Source: Epichloe hybrida (Eukaryota; Ascomycota; Sordariomycetes; Hypocreales; Clavicipitaceae). Taken from it: DNA of 64,000 bases. A program made the position numbers and the translations under genes. The number at the start of each line of letters is the position of its first letter. The first letter of the stretch is position 1. The stretch spans positions 1,798,001 to 1,862,000 of the forward strand of contig JAFEKR010000005.1 of assembly GCA_019022495.1 (NCBI GenBank). Direction: 5' to 3'. Positions 20,541-29,926 of the stretch are shown piece by piece. The notes under the pieces were generated by a model, which was not told the DNA's origin, searched no databases, and saw nothing but the letters and a program-made list of their open reading frames with translations.

Positions 20541-22399
20541 TCAGGACTGCCCATGACCCTGTGAGTCTTGGGTATCTCCGCCGCCCCCGTTTCCCGCAAA
20601 TCGGTCCCGAATCCAGCCCCATGCCCCTTGGCCTGGTTGTCGGTGCCCGTCTTCATCCGCCGTACCCCGTCTATTGCTCTCAGAAGGACTTCGTTGTCGC
20701 ATTCGAGCGCCTTGCTCCGCCAAATTGGCGTTTCGTGGGCTCGTCGGCGAGTGCGACGTTCTGCGCTGCAGTCGAGATGTATCATAGCTGAAGCCCGAGG
20801 CAGTCGCCCGACCCTGTCGGTCGTGATCTCTCTCGCGCTGCATGTTTTCTACGCTTCGAAGAGCCTCGTCTAGTCTTTGGTGTGCCGGGCGGTCCTGGGC
20901 GTCGACGTAGATCGCCGAGACCATGTCGGCTGCTGCTCTACCCGTGGGAGTGTCCGCACCACCATCGTATCGGCCGCTGAAAGTTCGCGACTGGTCTGAA
21001 TTGTCACGACTGAAACTTGGGGGTGAATTGGGAGGTCGAGTCGGGTTTCCTGATCTGGCTGCCCCGCCACCACTGGTGCCACCACCTCCAGCAGTTCTGT
21101 TTGCGGCGGCGCTGTTCTTTTCCATGGGCGACCGACAGACTGGGCAAGTGTTGTGCTCCTTTAACCACAGGACAACGCAATCCTCATGGAACCAGTGTTT
21201 ACATGGAAGAAACACAGCAGTCTCCCCGATCTTCATCTCGTCTATGCAAATCGAGCATTCTGCAGTCTCTTCTGGTTCCAACATTTGCTTGTCCACTGTT
21301 CTGCGGTCCAGCTTATGCAAGGCTTCTTCAGACGCTGGAGGTGCAGCGTTTGATTGCGGATTCACTTCCATGAGCTGTGTGATGATACGATCGAGGGCTT
21401 CTTGAGAATAGACAGCGTCTCCCATCATGGCATTCGCGGGGTTGAAGAGGCTAAGAATGTCCTGTAAACCCCTAGCTAACCCGAATTGAGGGCCAGCCTG
21501 AGGGCCATGCTCTCCAGCTGCTGCCGGGGGCGACAATCCCCCCATGATACTCGAGAAGATGCTGTGTATAGAGTCAGTTTGTCCAACGATGGCAAAATAA
21601 TACAGGAGAGAGAGAGACCAGGAGAGGGACCAGGAGAGGGACCAGGAGAGGGACCAGGAGAGAAGGGGGAGATGCATAAAAGGTATCAATCAAAACTCAC
21701 GCCTGGAAGGGATCGGCACCTCCATGATTGTGATGGTCACTGCCGTCCTCCCGATTTTCACCCTCATTACCCCGTTGAGGACCCAGTGCTGGACTGGTAA
21801 ATATAGTGACTGAAGCCGTGCCGCCGCCAAAGGTGCCAGAGGCGAATGTCGTTCGTTGCATCCTGGGGCCCGCGAAAGTATCATCATTTCCGCGGCCGGA
21901 CGGACCAGAGCCTCCGGTCCGTATGGGCTGCCCCGGGGGCCCCGAGTGCCCAAAGTTCTGGATCATGTCGTAGAATCGCTCAAAGACCGGGTCCATGGAA
22001 GGATCATGATGTCTCTGCTCTGAACCACTCCGGGTACTTCTCCGAAAGTGAAAACCCTGCGGGCCCACGTGCTCTTCAACATCTGCTTCATCGGGGTCTG
22101 AGTCGTCCGCATATCGTAAGGGTGGGAGACCGGGCGAGGTTGAGTTGGACGATGGCGCAATGTCGCGGGGGTCGTTTTCGGGACTTATCTAACAAGAGTG
22201 GTAAGCATCACAAGTTTCATCTACTACGAGGTCAGATGGGTCACCGGTCGCATACGATTTCCGTTATGTCGCTGTCGCATCTCGAACATATCAACCCGTG
22301 ATCATCGCGGTACCATTCGTTTGAGCAGGCGTGGCAGTAAACCACCTCGCGGCCGGCGTTGGCGTCGAGATGGCCGCCATGCGAGCCTTCAGATGCCAT
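20541..22399 (-). CDS. RING-H2 E3 ubiquitin ligase of the RNF115/RNF126 type
   Basis: Predicted E3 ubiquitin ligase. Exons are 22256-22399, 21701-22188 and 20541-21561, giving 550 residues. Near the N-terminus is a zinc ribbon (YCHACSNEW... ICSRCDSDI, two CxxC pairs), which in RNF115/126 proteins binds ubiquitin or client protein. A Gly/Ser/Asn-rich middle follows. The RING-H2 (ECSICIDE... PCKHWFHEDC... CPVC) is near residues 300-345. The tail of about 200 residues is Gly/Ser/Arg-rich and disordered. The start at 22399 is the nearest ATG before the zinc ribbon. The second intron (21562-21700) contains a 12-bp tandem repeat (about 21611-21662). Substrates are unknown. Confidence 0.85.
21611..21662. 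repeat. 12-bp tandem repeat within an intron of the RING gene
   Basis: About four units of GAGAGGGACCAG in the second intron of the RING gene, just downstream of its first splice acceptor region on the minus strand. It lies between donor (21700) and acceptor (21562) and does not disturb the reading frame. Confidence 0.85.
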
Positions 22400-23490
22400 C
22401 TGGGCGGCCTGGCTACGCTGGTACGCTGTGAGGGCACTAAGTCCTAGGCCAACAGCGAGGCCAGCGAGTCGCAAGGCACGAAACGCCAGAATGAAGGTGA
22501 CGGAGTGACGGATACGATCTGTTGATTCGTTGATGTTACTGCCAGAGACGATGGCGCTCCTCACGTCCGCCAACAGACGTCGACGACAAAGGCCGGCTTC
22601 GGTCGGGAACGGCGTAGAAGCAGATGACGGTCGGTGGAATTCAGAAGCGGCCACACGGTTGCTGTCGTTGGCTTGGGGCAACGGTCCGGCGTCGGATATG
22701 TGTAGGGGTTGGAGTCACGAAGTATCCGATTGCAGGAGAGAAACATAAATAAAAAGTGTCGGGCGTCTGTTGCTGTTGTGAAGGTCAGTTATGTGCATCT
22801 AATCCGTAGGTAGGCAGAAAAAAAAGGTCGGTAAGCGGTGGAAGGAGTGAGAAGGGTGGAAGCGGAAAGAATAAAGAATGCATGCACAGAGGTTTCGTCA
22901 TACCCGCGCCACGCCATGTGAAATGAGAGATATCTTGGGCGAGGCGACCACAGAAGGACAAGCTGCGCCGGTCAGACGTCAGACGGGGAAGGCAGTTTCC
23001 ATACCTACCATCCACATGAATCAGAGCAGCAGACTCAACCTGGTTCTCACTCGAAGCACTCAAAGCGTGCGTGGAGCCAACGATGATGACGTTTGTCAGC
23101 CAGACGAGTGAATCACCCTGGGCCGAGATTCCCGTCATCAGGGGACCTAACCTACACCTACACATGCAGCCGTTTCGAAAACGGCTTGCTCCGTCCGGAT
23201 TAAATGCTGTCCGTACTCCACTCCGTACTCCACTCCGTACACCGTGTTGCTCTACAACGCCAATGCGCCTCCATGTTCAGGACCACTGCAAGAAAAGTGA
23301 ATCACAACAAAGACAAGTCATTGATGATTAATCCCCCCCCCAATCAATCAATCAATCAACCAATCAAAAAAAAAAAAAAAAAAAAATTCAAAGCACAGCA
23401 TTTAGGTCTTTTCAAGATATTAAAACACATCAAGGTTCCCCAAATCCCCCTTTCACCAGGGGGGTTTCCCCCCGTTTACCACGAAAACCT
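22400..23490. other. Intergenic: RING gene promoter side and 3' flank of the small membrane protein gene
   Basis: 1.1 kb between two minus-strand genes. It should hold the RING gene promoter. It contains a 12-bp tandem CTCCGTACTCCA-like repeat of about 2.5 units at 23211-23241, an A-run at about 23367-23386, and (CAAT)-rich sequence before it. No supportable gene; the open frame running on upstream of 22399 into this region has no family resemblance. Confidence 0.45.
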
Positions 23491-24050
23491 TCACTCCTGA
23501 GGTTTTCCCTGTTCTGCCTTCAATTGATCCTCCTTATCCCACTGAATCAGCTGTTTCGACCAGCTTTTCCCACCCAAGAGTTAGTAACAATGCCTTCTCT
23601 GCCAAAGTGTAGAATTCGGACGTCAGTCATGAACGTACCGTCGGCTGGGGTGCCACTCGCCGGGCTCGGGCTTGCGCGCCCACGTTTCCCTCTCGGCACT
23701 GAACTTCCATGTCACGGCGACGATGCCAACGAGCACACCGGCCGCGACAAAGGTGTTTGCTCTCCAGTTGCCGGGCTGGGCGTACCAACCACCTGCTGGT
23801 GACCAGACGTGCTTGGGGTACCTAGATCGATCCGAAATGATTCCCAGTTAGAGGATTTCGTGACTTTATTCGAGTGAAATCGGGCCGAGAGGCATGTCTC
23901 TGGCGGCTGGCTCGGTCGCAAAGGAAGGATAACTGGGAAAACCCGTCCGTTGGTGACAACTTACGGAACTTTTCCACCACCGCCCTATGAGTACGCCACA
24001 ATGTTAGTTTTTTTGTCGACGGATTCCTCGCAATTGAGTCATCTTACCAT
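23491..24050 (-). CDS. Small single-span membrane protein, probably mitochondrial (possible complex I accessory subunit)
   Basis: A 92-residue protein from four exons: 24048-24050, 23965-23984, 23639-23821 and 23491-23563. All introns are GT-AG. It begins MGGGGKVPYPKHVWSPAGGW, followed by one hydrophobic segment (TFVAAGVLVGIVAVTW, about residues 31-46), then a charged C-terminal part (RKPEPGEWHPSRRWSKQ). Size, one membrane span and charge suggest a small accessory subunit of an inner mitochondrial membrane complex, and I think it resembles a fungal NADH:ubiquinone oxidoreductase accessory subunit of about 10 kDa, but I am not sure of the family. The first exon is exactly the ATG, so any tool needing longer exons would miss it. 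It shares a divergent promoter with a mitochondrial ribosomal protein gene, which agrees with a mitochondrial role. Confidence 0.7.
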
Positions 24051-24562
24051 GTTAACGTTCTGGTCAACGGACGTGTGAAAATGAAATGGAAATATGTGAC
24101 CTGCGTCTTTTGAGATTGCTCTGGTTGGGTCCCGTAGCTGCAGTTAGTTCCGGAGACAACGAACAGAAGCCGTGGCAGCCCCACGGTCCGAGAATTATTC
24201 CGGGTCTTCATTGTGGCCAACCTTGAAGCTTGCCCAAAAAAACCAAGACGGAAAACGACCCTCTCAGGAATCCAGGACTCAGGAGTGCTCGCTCACACGA
24301 CTGACTGATTCTCTCCGTGCCTTTTTGCCTGGGGCCACGATACGCCGAGAAGAAGTATCGGACTTTTTTTTTTTTTTTTTTTCCCCTTCCCGCGACTACC
24401 ATCCGGCGTTGAATTGAAGATTGCATCCTGGGAACAGCGGCACAGGGTTGCTTACCTTGCTATTCAACGACCAGGCAGTTAAACGAAGAGGATCCGCCCA
24501 TTCTCCTGTCTCAATTTTTCTAATTCCTTTATACGGGAGGTGCGGTCTCCTGGTCCTCGAAG
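24051..24562. promoter_or_regulatory. Divergent promoter between the small membrane protein and mL44/MRPL3
   Basis: 512 bases between two genes transcribed away from each other, both with probable mitochondrial products. A run of about 18 T lies at 24365-24382. The region therefore probably coordinates their expression. I cannot name transcription-factor sites. Confidence 0.5.
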
Positions 24563-25738
24563 ATGAAGAGATTACGAGCATCACAATGGAGTGGCAGACG
24601 ACTGCTTCAAGCCCGGTCCGGAGCTTCCTCTCTCCCGGTCCGACAAACTCTCTTCCAGTCCATCCGATGCCAATCCTCGGCAGCAGCCATTGCGCCTGAA
24701 TTCGCACAAGACATTGTCGGCGACCAATGCACATCATTGCCGCCGCGAGTCTCCCTGCCCTCACCACCCCCCGAACGAAGCCTCGAGTCGGCAAAGCTCG
24801 CGGCGCTGCATGCGCGATTGGCGCTGTCCACGAAAATACCGCTACAGACGATTGCGCGAGCGCTCATTACACCATCGGCCGATGCGAACGGGAGCTTCAA
24901 CAATTCGAACCTGGCCTTCCTGGGGAGCACCATCATCAACTACCATGTTCTCGAGTACCTCGTGTGTAAATGGCCTCGGCTGCCCATGGCCGTTCTGTAC
25001 GAGGCACTGAGGGCGTATGCTGGCCAAGAGTCTCTCCACCAGGTTGCTCGTCGATGGGGCGTGGAAGCCGCCGCCGCCCCCGGCGAGGAGGTCGACCCCG
25101 GATTGCTGCAGTGGAAGCCCGAGGGCGAGCATCTGGTCAACACCCGATGGGGCTACGTTCGTTCCGAGGTGGAGAGGAATAGCTCATACAGACGTGGCGT
25201 GAGCAGTCGAGTCGTCCTCGACGACGTCTTTGGCGACGCGTTGAGCAAGCCCGAGAGTGCGGGCCAGGACTGCCATGGATCTCTTCAAAACGATGCGTTC
25301 GGATCCTTTGTTCAGGCCGTCGTTGGCTCCATCTACACCCACTGCGGCCGAGAGGCCGCCAAGTCGTTCGTCACATCACACATACTATCGAGGCAATTGG
25401 ACCCCTCGTCGCTTTTCCAGTTTCAGCTGCCGACCCGCGAGCTGGCCATGCTCTGCGCGCGAGAAGGATTCGAAGCCCCCGTGGCCCGCTTGGAGAGCGA
25501 AACTGGTCGGCGGTCAAGGACACCAGTATATGTCGTTGGCATCTACAGCGGCAAGGAGAAGCTGGGAGAAGGTGCTGGTCCTAGCCTGGATATTGCTAGA
25601 CGCAAGGCTTCAATGAACGCTCTGAAGGCTTGGTATCTATACAGCCCGGGGAACAAGGTTCGTGTACCGAGTGATATGATGGAGGAAGGCGCAAAGGCTT
25701 GGAAGGCGCCGCACATTGATATCGGCGAGATCATCTAA
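24563..25738 (+). CDS. mrpl3: Mitochondrial large-subunit ribosomal protein mL44 (MRPL3)
   Basis: A structural protein of the mitochondrial ribosome large subunit, derived from RNase III. Intronless frame of 391 residues. The first 40 residues are Arg/Ser-rich without acidic residues (MKRLRASQWSGRRLLQARSG), a typical mitochondrial presequence. The RNase III-like domain spans about 75-260 (NLAFLGSTIINYHVLEYLVCKWPRLP, AFGSFVQAVVGSIYTHCG), and a double-stranded RNA-binding domain follows at about 285-365 (PVYVVGIYSGKEKLGEGAG... ARRKASMNALKAWYL). The usual catalytic acidic signature of active RNase III is not evident at the ERLEFLGD position (here NSNLAFLGSTI), as in mL44 proteins, so a structural role is expected. 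Confidence 0.9.
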   Translation: MKRLRASQWSGRRLLQARSGASSLPVRQTLFQSIRCQSSAAAIAPEFAQDIVGDQCTSLPPRVSLPSPPPERSLESAKLAALHARLALSTKIPLQTIARALITPSADANGSFNNSNLAFLGSTIINYHVLEYLVCKWPRLPMAVLYEALRAYAGQESLHQVARRWGVEAAAAPGEEVDPGLLQWKPEGEHLVNTRWGYVRSEVERNSSYRRGVSSRVVLDDVFGDALSKPESAGQDCHGSLQNDAFGSFVQAVVGSIYTHCGREAAKSFVTSHILSRQLDPSSLFQFQLPTRELAMLCAREGFEAPVARLESETGRRSRTPVYVVGIYSGKEKLGEGAGPSLDIARRKASMNALKAWYLYSPGNKVRVPSDMMEEGAKAWKAPHIDIGEII

Positions 25739-26106
25739 GTAGGTAGTTGAGCAGATTTTGTTGTAAACTAGTAGATGAAGCTGATGGGCAACAAGAAATA
25801 GGCCCCTGTACATTAAAATACACTTTAGAACAAAGGGCCTTCTAAAAAAAAAAACTCAAGAAAACTCAATAATCTCCTCCAAGGAGAGTATAAAAAAAAC
25901 ACATGTGCCTTGGCCATGCTCTTCTGCTGATATCAGCACTTATGCTCTATCCCACCACTAGTCAACTCCCTGGTACAGCTTCGCATGAATGGAAGGAATC
26001 ATATAAACAAGAAAGGGAGAACCCGAGTCTGTCGCTTCCAGCCTCTACTAGTACTCTATAGTTCTAAAAAAAGAAAAAGGGGGCCTGGAATGTGTGAGCT
26101 TTGTCA
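25739..26106. other. Convergent intergenic region
   Basis: 3' flanks of mL44 and the cPLA2-like gene. A-rich stretches at about 25843-25857 and 25891-25900, and AATAAATA-like AT-rich sequence fit polyadenylation on both strands. No gene visible. Confidence 0.45.
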
Positions 26107-28557
26107 TCAGCTGGCGATCGCTAACAAATTCGGCGCCTCGTCTCTAGCCAACTTATTATCAGCCTGCTCGCGCAAAGATTTCTTCCTCTCGTACACAGCC
26201 CTGACTGTAGATTTTATCTGCTCTTTCCCCTCATTGTAGTTGGCGCGCGCGAGATTGACTACGCTGTCGATTTGTTCTGGCGTATATACGAAGTTCCATG
26301 TGCTGAGAAAGTCGCTTGTGCCGGGAGAAATATCAGGGCCCTTGGGATTGGCCAGGAAGGGGAGATACACGACAGCGAGACCGGCATCGGGCTCCCTGAT
26401 CTGCCATCTGTTGGTCTCGTTGATGGCTTTGGCAGGCGGAGGGGGCTTGGGTGACCGTTCCTGGGTGGTGCCAACCCAGACGGTGCAGTATCCCAAATCG
26501 CCAGCCCGTTCGTTTCCAGGATCGTATTTTGCGTCATGGTCCTCATTGCTGGTGTTGGCATCATCGTTGGAAGACTTGCTGTCGGCGGTTTTGCGGAGAG
26601 ATTCCTGGTCGCGCTTGGCTTGTTGTATGCGTTGATCTGCTTCTTTCCATGACCTAGCTTCGGCGTCGACTAGCTCCTTGGTAGTTTCTTGGATAGATTC
26701 ACCCGATTTGGGCCAGCCGATTCCAACGGGCCAGCCTTTGATGCCGCGCTGGCGAGCGTATCCGTCGGCAACGGAGAGCCAGTTGTCCGTCTGAATATCG
26801 GCAGAAGCATCGAAGGCGACGAGAATGTCAACGTCTCGACCGGGCCGGAGAAGAGGATAGATGGGCAAGTTGTTGGACATACCGGCGTCCATGAGCTGGA
26901 TGTGCTCCTGTTCGTATATGCTCCTGGGTGTAGTACTGGGCAGCTTACCGTGCATTTGATATGCAAAGTTGGGGATAGTAGCGGGATCAATGGGGTGGAC
27001 TTTGCTCAGATCATCGTCTCGGCCGGAGACATAGCCATCGATGCTGGCTAGTCCCTTGATACCGAGAATCACGGGTTTGACCTCTTTGTAATAGTGGCTC
27101 AAGGTGGCACAAAAGGCGCTTCCGAAGATGCCCATAAGCAAAGGTACCCTGATTTCTGGAAGATGGAATCCGTTTTGCAGTGGCACATCTTCGCCGTCCT
27201 TGAACTTGCGGCCCATGGCCCACGTTGGAACACCAGCACCAAATTCCTCACAGAAAAATTCGTAGGGCGTGATTTCGTACCATTGAAACCAAGGGCCGTC
27301 GTTGGTTACCTTCTTCTCCACCTCAGTCGGCTCCCTTTGCGTCGCCTCGACCTCGGGGATCTCGTGGCGAACGACTGTGTAGATAGGCAATGGACGGTCT
27401 CCGAACTTGACAGCATCGCGCTGATTGGACAGTTTGAAATCCAGTCCGTTGACACCGAGCTCACCTTTAGGTACGAGCAGTCGAGCGCCAAGCAATAACC
27501 CATAGATATCAACCAATCCAAAATCTGCCTTAGGATCGCCCCTGAGCTTCTCCACGAGACCAGTGAGGAGATACTTGCTGGTTGGCAATGAAACCAAAGA
27601 TTGGAAGGCGACTGGGGGATATGCGATGTGAACGTTGATTCGCGCCTTCAGGTGTTCTATCAGCCTCTTCATGCTTCCGCCAGTGATGGAGGAGTTCAGG
27701 AGAGCCTGTAGCCAGCAAGAACCACTGACACCCGCCGTATACGTGACGCAATCAAACAGGCCATCTTCTTCTGTAGCAATCAACGATCCAGTGCCAGCTA
27801 CGAGGGCGCGCAAGCCGCCCCCTGAACCACACATGGCGATGGTTGGGACATCGTCTGGATGAATGTCGTTTTCCTTGAGACCGAGGTATTTGGCCAGAGC
27901 CACCCGAGTTACCCGTTTTCTTCTGGACAGGAACTCGCGCTCGTCGTCGCAGAGCTCGGAAGACACGCGGACCTGGGCTGTCCAGGCGATCTCAGGATTG
28001 ATCGATGGGTCGTGTGCCTCCTCCCAAATCTCGTCCGCCAAGGAGCCTGGAGCCATGGAAAGTTCTCTCTGGAGCTTCCTTAGATAACCTGGAACAAGTT
28101 TGGACCAATCCGGAAGAATCATGTTGACAAGTTCATCAGAGAAAAAGGCCCATTCGGTATCGGTAATGAGGGCGATATTTTCAACACGCTTTACGAAGCT
28201 GTCCCACGCAGTCTCGGACTGTGCCTCGGTCTGGGCCGTCCCATCCCCATCCCCATCCCCATCCCCATCGCCAATCTCATTCTTTTGTTCATTTGATCTG
28301 CGATGATATGGTATGCCTTTGTGTTCTGGCGGAACGAGCTGTGCGAATTCTTGCGAAGGATAAAGCCACCACACAAACAAGGTTCCCGCGATGATGGTGA
28401 CAGGTAAGCTTGCGCCTGAGCTGGTAGATTTCTTGGAACGGGAGAAAAAGTTGTGGCGTAATTCCGTGTGCCCCAACGAATCGGCACGTCTGCTTCCGAT
28501 TCTGACAGAAGAGTTGAGCGTCGGTAAAAGCTTCCTGACGTTGTGGAAGCGCTTCAT
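26107..28557 (-). CDS. Cytosolic phospholipase A2-like lipase (cPLA2/PLB catalytic family) with N-terminal membrane segment
   Basis: Predicted to release fatty acids from phospholipids. Intronless frame of 816 residues. The oxyanion motif GSGGG is at about 244-248, the nucleophile motif GVSGS at about 276-280 (Ser278), and the catalytic Asp in LMDAGMSNN near residue 590, the Ser-Asp dyad of the cPLA2 family. The N-terminus is Arg/Lys-rich and nearly free of acidic residues (MKRFHNVRKLL... VRIGSRR), followed by a hydrophobic segment (residues 51-67). That suggests mitochondrial import and membrane anchoring rather than a soluble cytosolic protein. No C2 domain is visible. A (GD)n run at residues 96-106 comes from a CCCCAT-type repeat (28239-28272). 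The C-terminal 200 residues are charged and include a Ser/Asp/Asn-rich loop. Confidence 0.88.
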   Translation of the reverse strand: MKRFHNVRKLLPTLNSSVRIGSRRADSLGHTELRHNFFSRSKKSTSSGASLPVTIIAGTLFVWWLYPSQEFAQLVPPEHKGIPYHRRSNEQKNEIGDGDGDGDGDGTAQTEAQSETAWDSFVKRVENIALITDTEWAFFSDELVNMILPDWSKLVPGYLRKLQRELSMAPGSLADEIWEEAHDPSINPEIAWTAQVRVSSELCDDEREFLSRRKRVTRVALAKYLGLKENDIHPDDVPTIAMCGSGGGLRALVAGTGSLIATEEDGLFDCVTYTAGVSGSCWLQALLNSSITGGSMKRLIEHLKARINVHIAYPPVAFQSLVSLPTSKYLLTGLVEKLRGDPKADFGLVDIYGLLLGARLLVPKGELGVNGLDFKLSNQRDAVKFGDRPLPIYTVVRHEIPEVEATQREPTEVEKKVTNDGPWFQWYEITPYEFFCEEFGAGVPTWAMGRKFKDGEDVPLQNGFHLPEIRVPLLMGIFGSAFCATLSHYYKEVKPVILGIKGLASIDGYVSGRDDDLSKVHPIDPATIPNFAYQMHGKLPSTTPRSIYEQEHIQLMDAGMSNNLPIYPLLRPGRDVDILVAFDASADIQTDNWLSVADGYARQRGIKGWPVGIGWPKSGESIQETTKELVDAEARSWKEADQRIQQAKRDQESLRKTADSKSSNDDANTSNEDHDAKYDPGNERAGDLGYCTVWVGTTQERSPKPPPPAKAINETNRWQIREPDAGLAVVYLPFLANPKGPDISPGTSDFLSTWNFVYTPEQIDSVVNLARANYNEGKEQIKSTVRAVYERKKSLREQADNKLARDEAPNLLAIAS

Positions 28558-29203
28558 GATACATGTAGACCACGGGGAGGGGGGAAAACAACCACCAGTA
28601 AATCAGCGCCAAAGGAATCGATGTCCAGGTTGGCACAGGATTGGTTTTACATCCACAGATGTGTGTCGAGGCCGAGGTGCTTTCAATCCAGATTCATGAT
28701 TTTTGCGGCCTGCATTGACTGTATTCTAGCCAAGAAAAAGACAAATAATCGCAGTCCAAGTTTGACACGGGATTTGGATTGATGGCCGGTTTGTTCCTGG
28801 TGGTCTGGATGCGCCGACGGCTGGTTCTCATTGGCTTACGTCATGTACGTCATTCAGAGCCCCACTTTAATGTATTGCATTTGCATGAGCATACGAATTA
28901 CATAAGCCAGCTCAGTCAACTTGTTGCGGGACACTCAGCAACTCCAGCGTTAAAAACGTGCGACCAAATTATGCACGCGCAAAGTTTGTGTGGCTTCGTG
29001 GACCACACCCTGAGACCCTGAGAAGCATTCGGGTAGAGGGCAAGACACCGGACACTGCTTGCTTATTGACGGCTCTGAATCATCCTCGATCGTTGTCGCG
29101 AACTACCTATCTTCCGAAACTCAAAGTGGAGAGCTCTCTTACACTTGGTAACTGTTGGCTATGTGCGCTGGCAGCACCATCTTCCAAGGCTTCCGTATCC
29201 TTA
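28558..29203. other. Intergenic: cPLA2-like promoter side and RNase H 3' flank
   Basis: 646 bases between two minus-strand genes, presumably including the cPLA2-like promoter and the RNase H 3' UTR. Short ORFs have no family resemblance. Nothing else visible. Confidence 0.4.
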
Positions 29204-29926
29204 TCATATCCACATACCTTGGATCGGGCAGTACTCATCTTCGTTGTGTACTTCCTGTGCGGCACGCTTCGCAGCCCGATCCGCCACCGCGTTGAGTTCT
29301 CTCGGAATTGTCCAGAATTGGATTTTCAGACCCCAAGGATCCCATCGTTCCACCTCCCCGAGGAGCATCTCCCACAGATCCTTATTCTTCACCGCTTCAC
29401 CATTTGACGTTGTCCACCCGTTACGTAGCCAAGTCCGAGCCCATTGAGTGGCACCTTTGGCCACGTACTCGGAGTCAGTTGCGAATACTAGTGTGTTGAA
29501 TCCTTCGCCTGTCCAGTGTCGAAAACGAAGGGCGGCGAGTATAGCACGTAGCTCAGCTCTGTTGCTTGTTTGATCGGCCGTGTCCCCAAATGGTCCTTTG
29601 TTCTCAAGCCGACCTGATACGTGCCCTTGCGACTGGTGCGTGGTTGGCTTGAGGACGAATGCCCATCCTGCCCTCGCGTTGGCCTGTCCATTGTACAGAC
29701 AGGCGCCATCCGCATATATCAGCATTTGCTGCGAGTCATCACGGCGTATGTATCGAGTCGCCGGTACCGATGCACGATGGCAGATGCCTGGTGGGAACAG
29801 CACATCAGGGGTGACATTCGCGGCCGGTCGAACGAACATGGTGGGGAAAACACGTCCTGTGCCTTTCCTGATGCCAAACCTGTCCTCTTCCGGACCGAGG
29901 TCCGCAGTTGAGTAAAAAAATAACAT
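29204..29926 (-). CDS. Ribonuclease H1 (RNase HI fold)
   Basis: Degrades the RNA strand of RNA-DNA hybrids. Intronless frame of 240 residues. The catalytic carboxylates are visible in order: Asp73 (YADGACLYNG), Glu125 (SNRAELRAILAALR), Asp151 (FATDSEYV) and Asp216 (ELNAVADRAAKRAA). The 60 residues before the domain contain no recognisable hybrid-binding domain and are of unclear role, so this is a stand-alone catalytic type. A second Met at residue 30 could be the start. Since a domestic RNase H is a conserved fungal gene and no reverse transcriptase is nearby, I read it as a cellular gene and not as a retroelement remnant. Confidence 0.88.
   Translation of the reverse strand: MLFFYSTADLGPEEDRFGIRKGTGRVFPTMFVRPAANVTPDVLFPPGICHRASVPATRYIRRDDSQQMLIYADGACLYNGQANARAGWAFVLKPTTHQSQGHVSGRLENKGPFGDTADQTSNRAELRAILAALRFRHWTGEGFNTLVFATDSEYVAKGATQWARTWLRNGWTTSNGEAVKNKDLWEMLLGEVERWDPWGLKIQFWTIPRELNAVADRAAKRAAQEVHNEDEYCPIQGMWI

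Noticed and set aside
29204..29926. RNase H gene as a retrotransposon fragment
   Set aside because: It is a complete catalytic domain with normal start and stop, and there is no reverse transcriptase, integrase or terminal repeat nearby.
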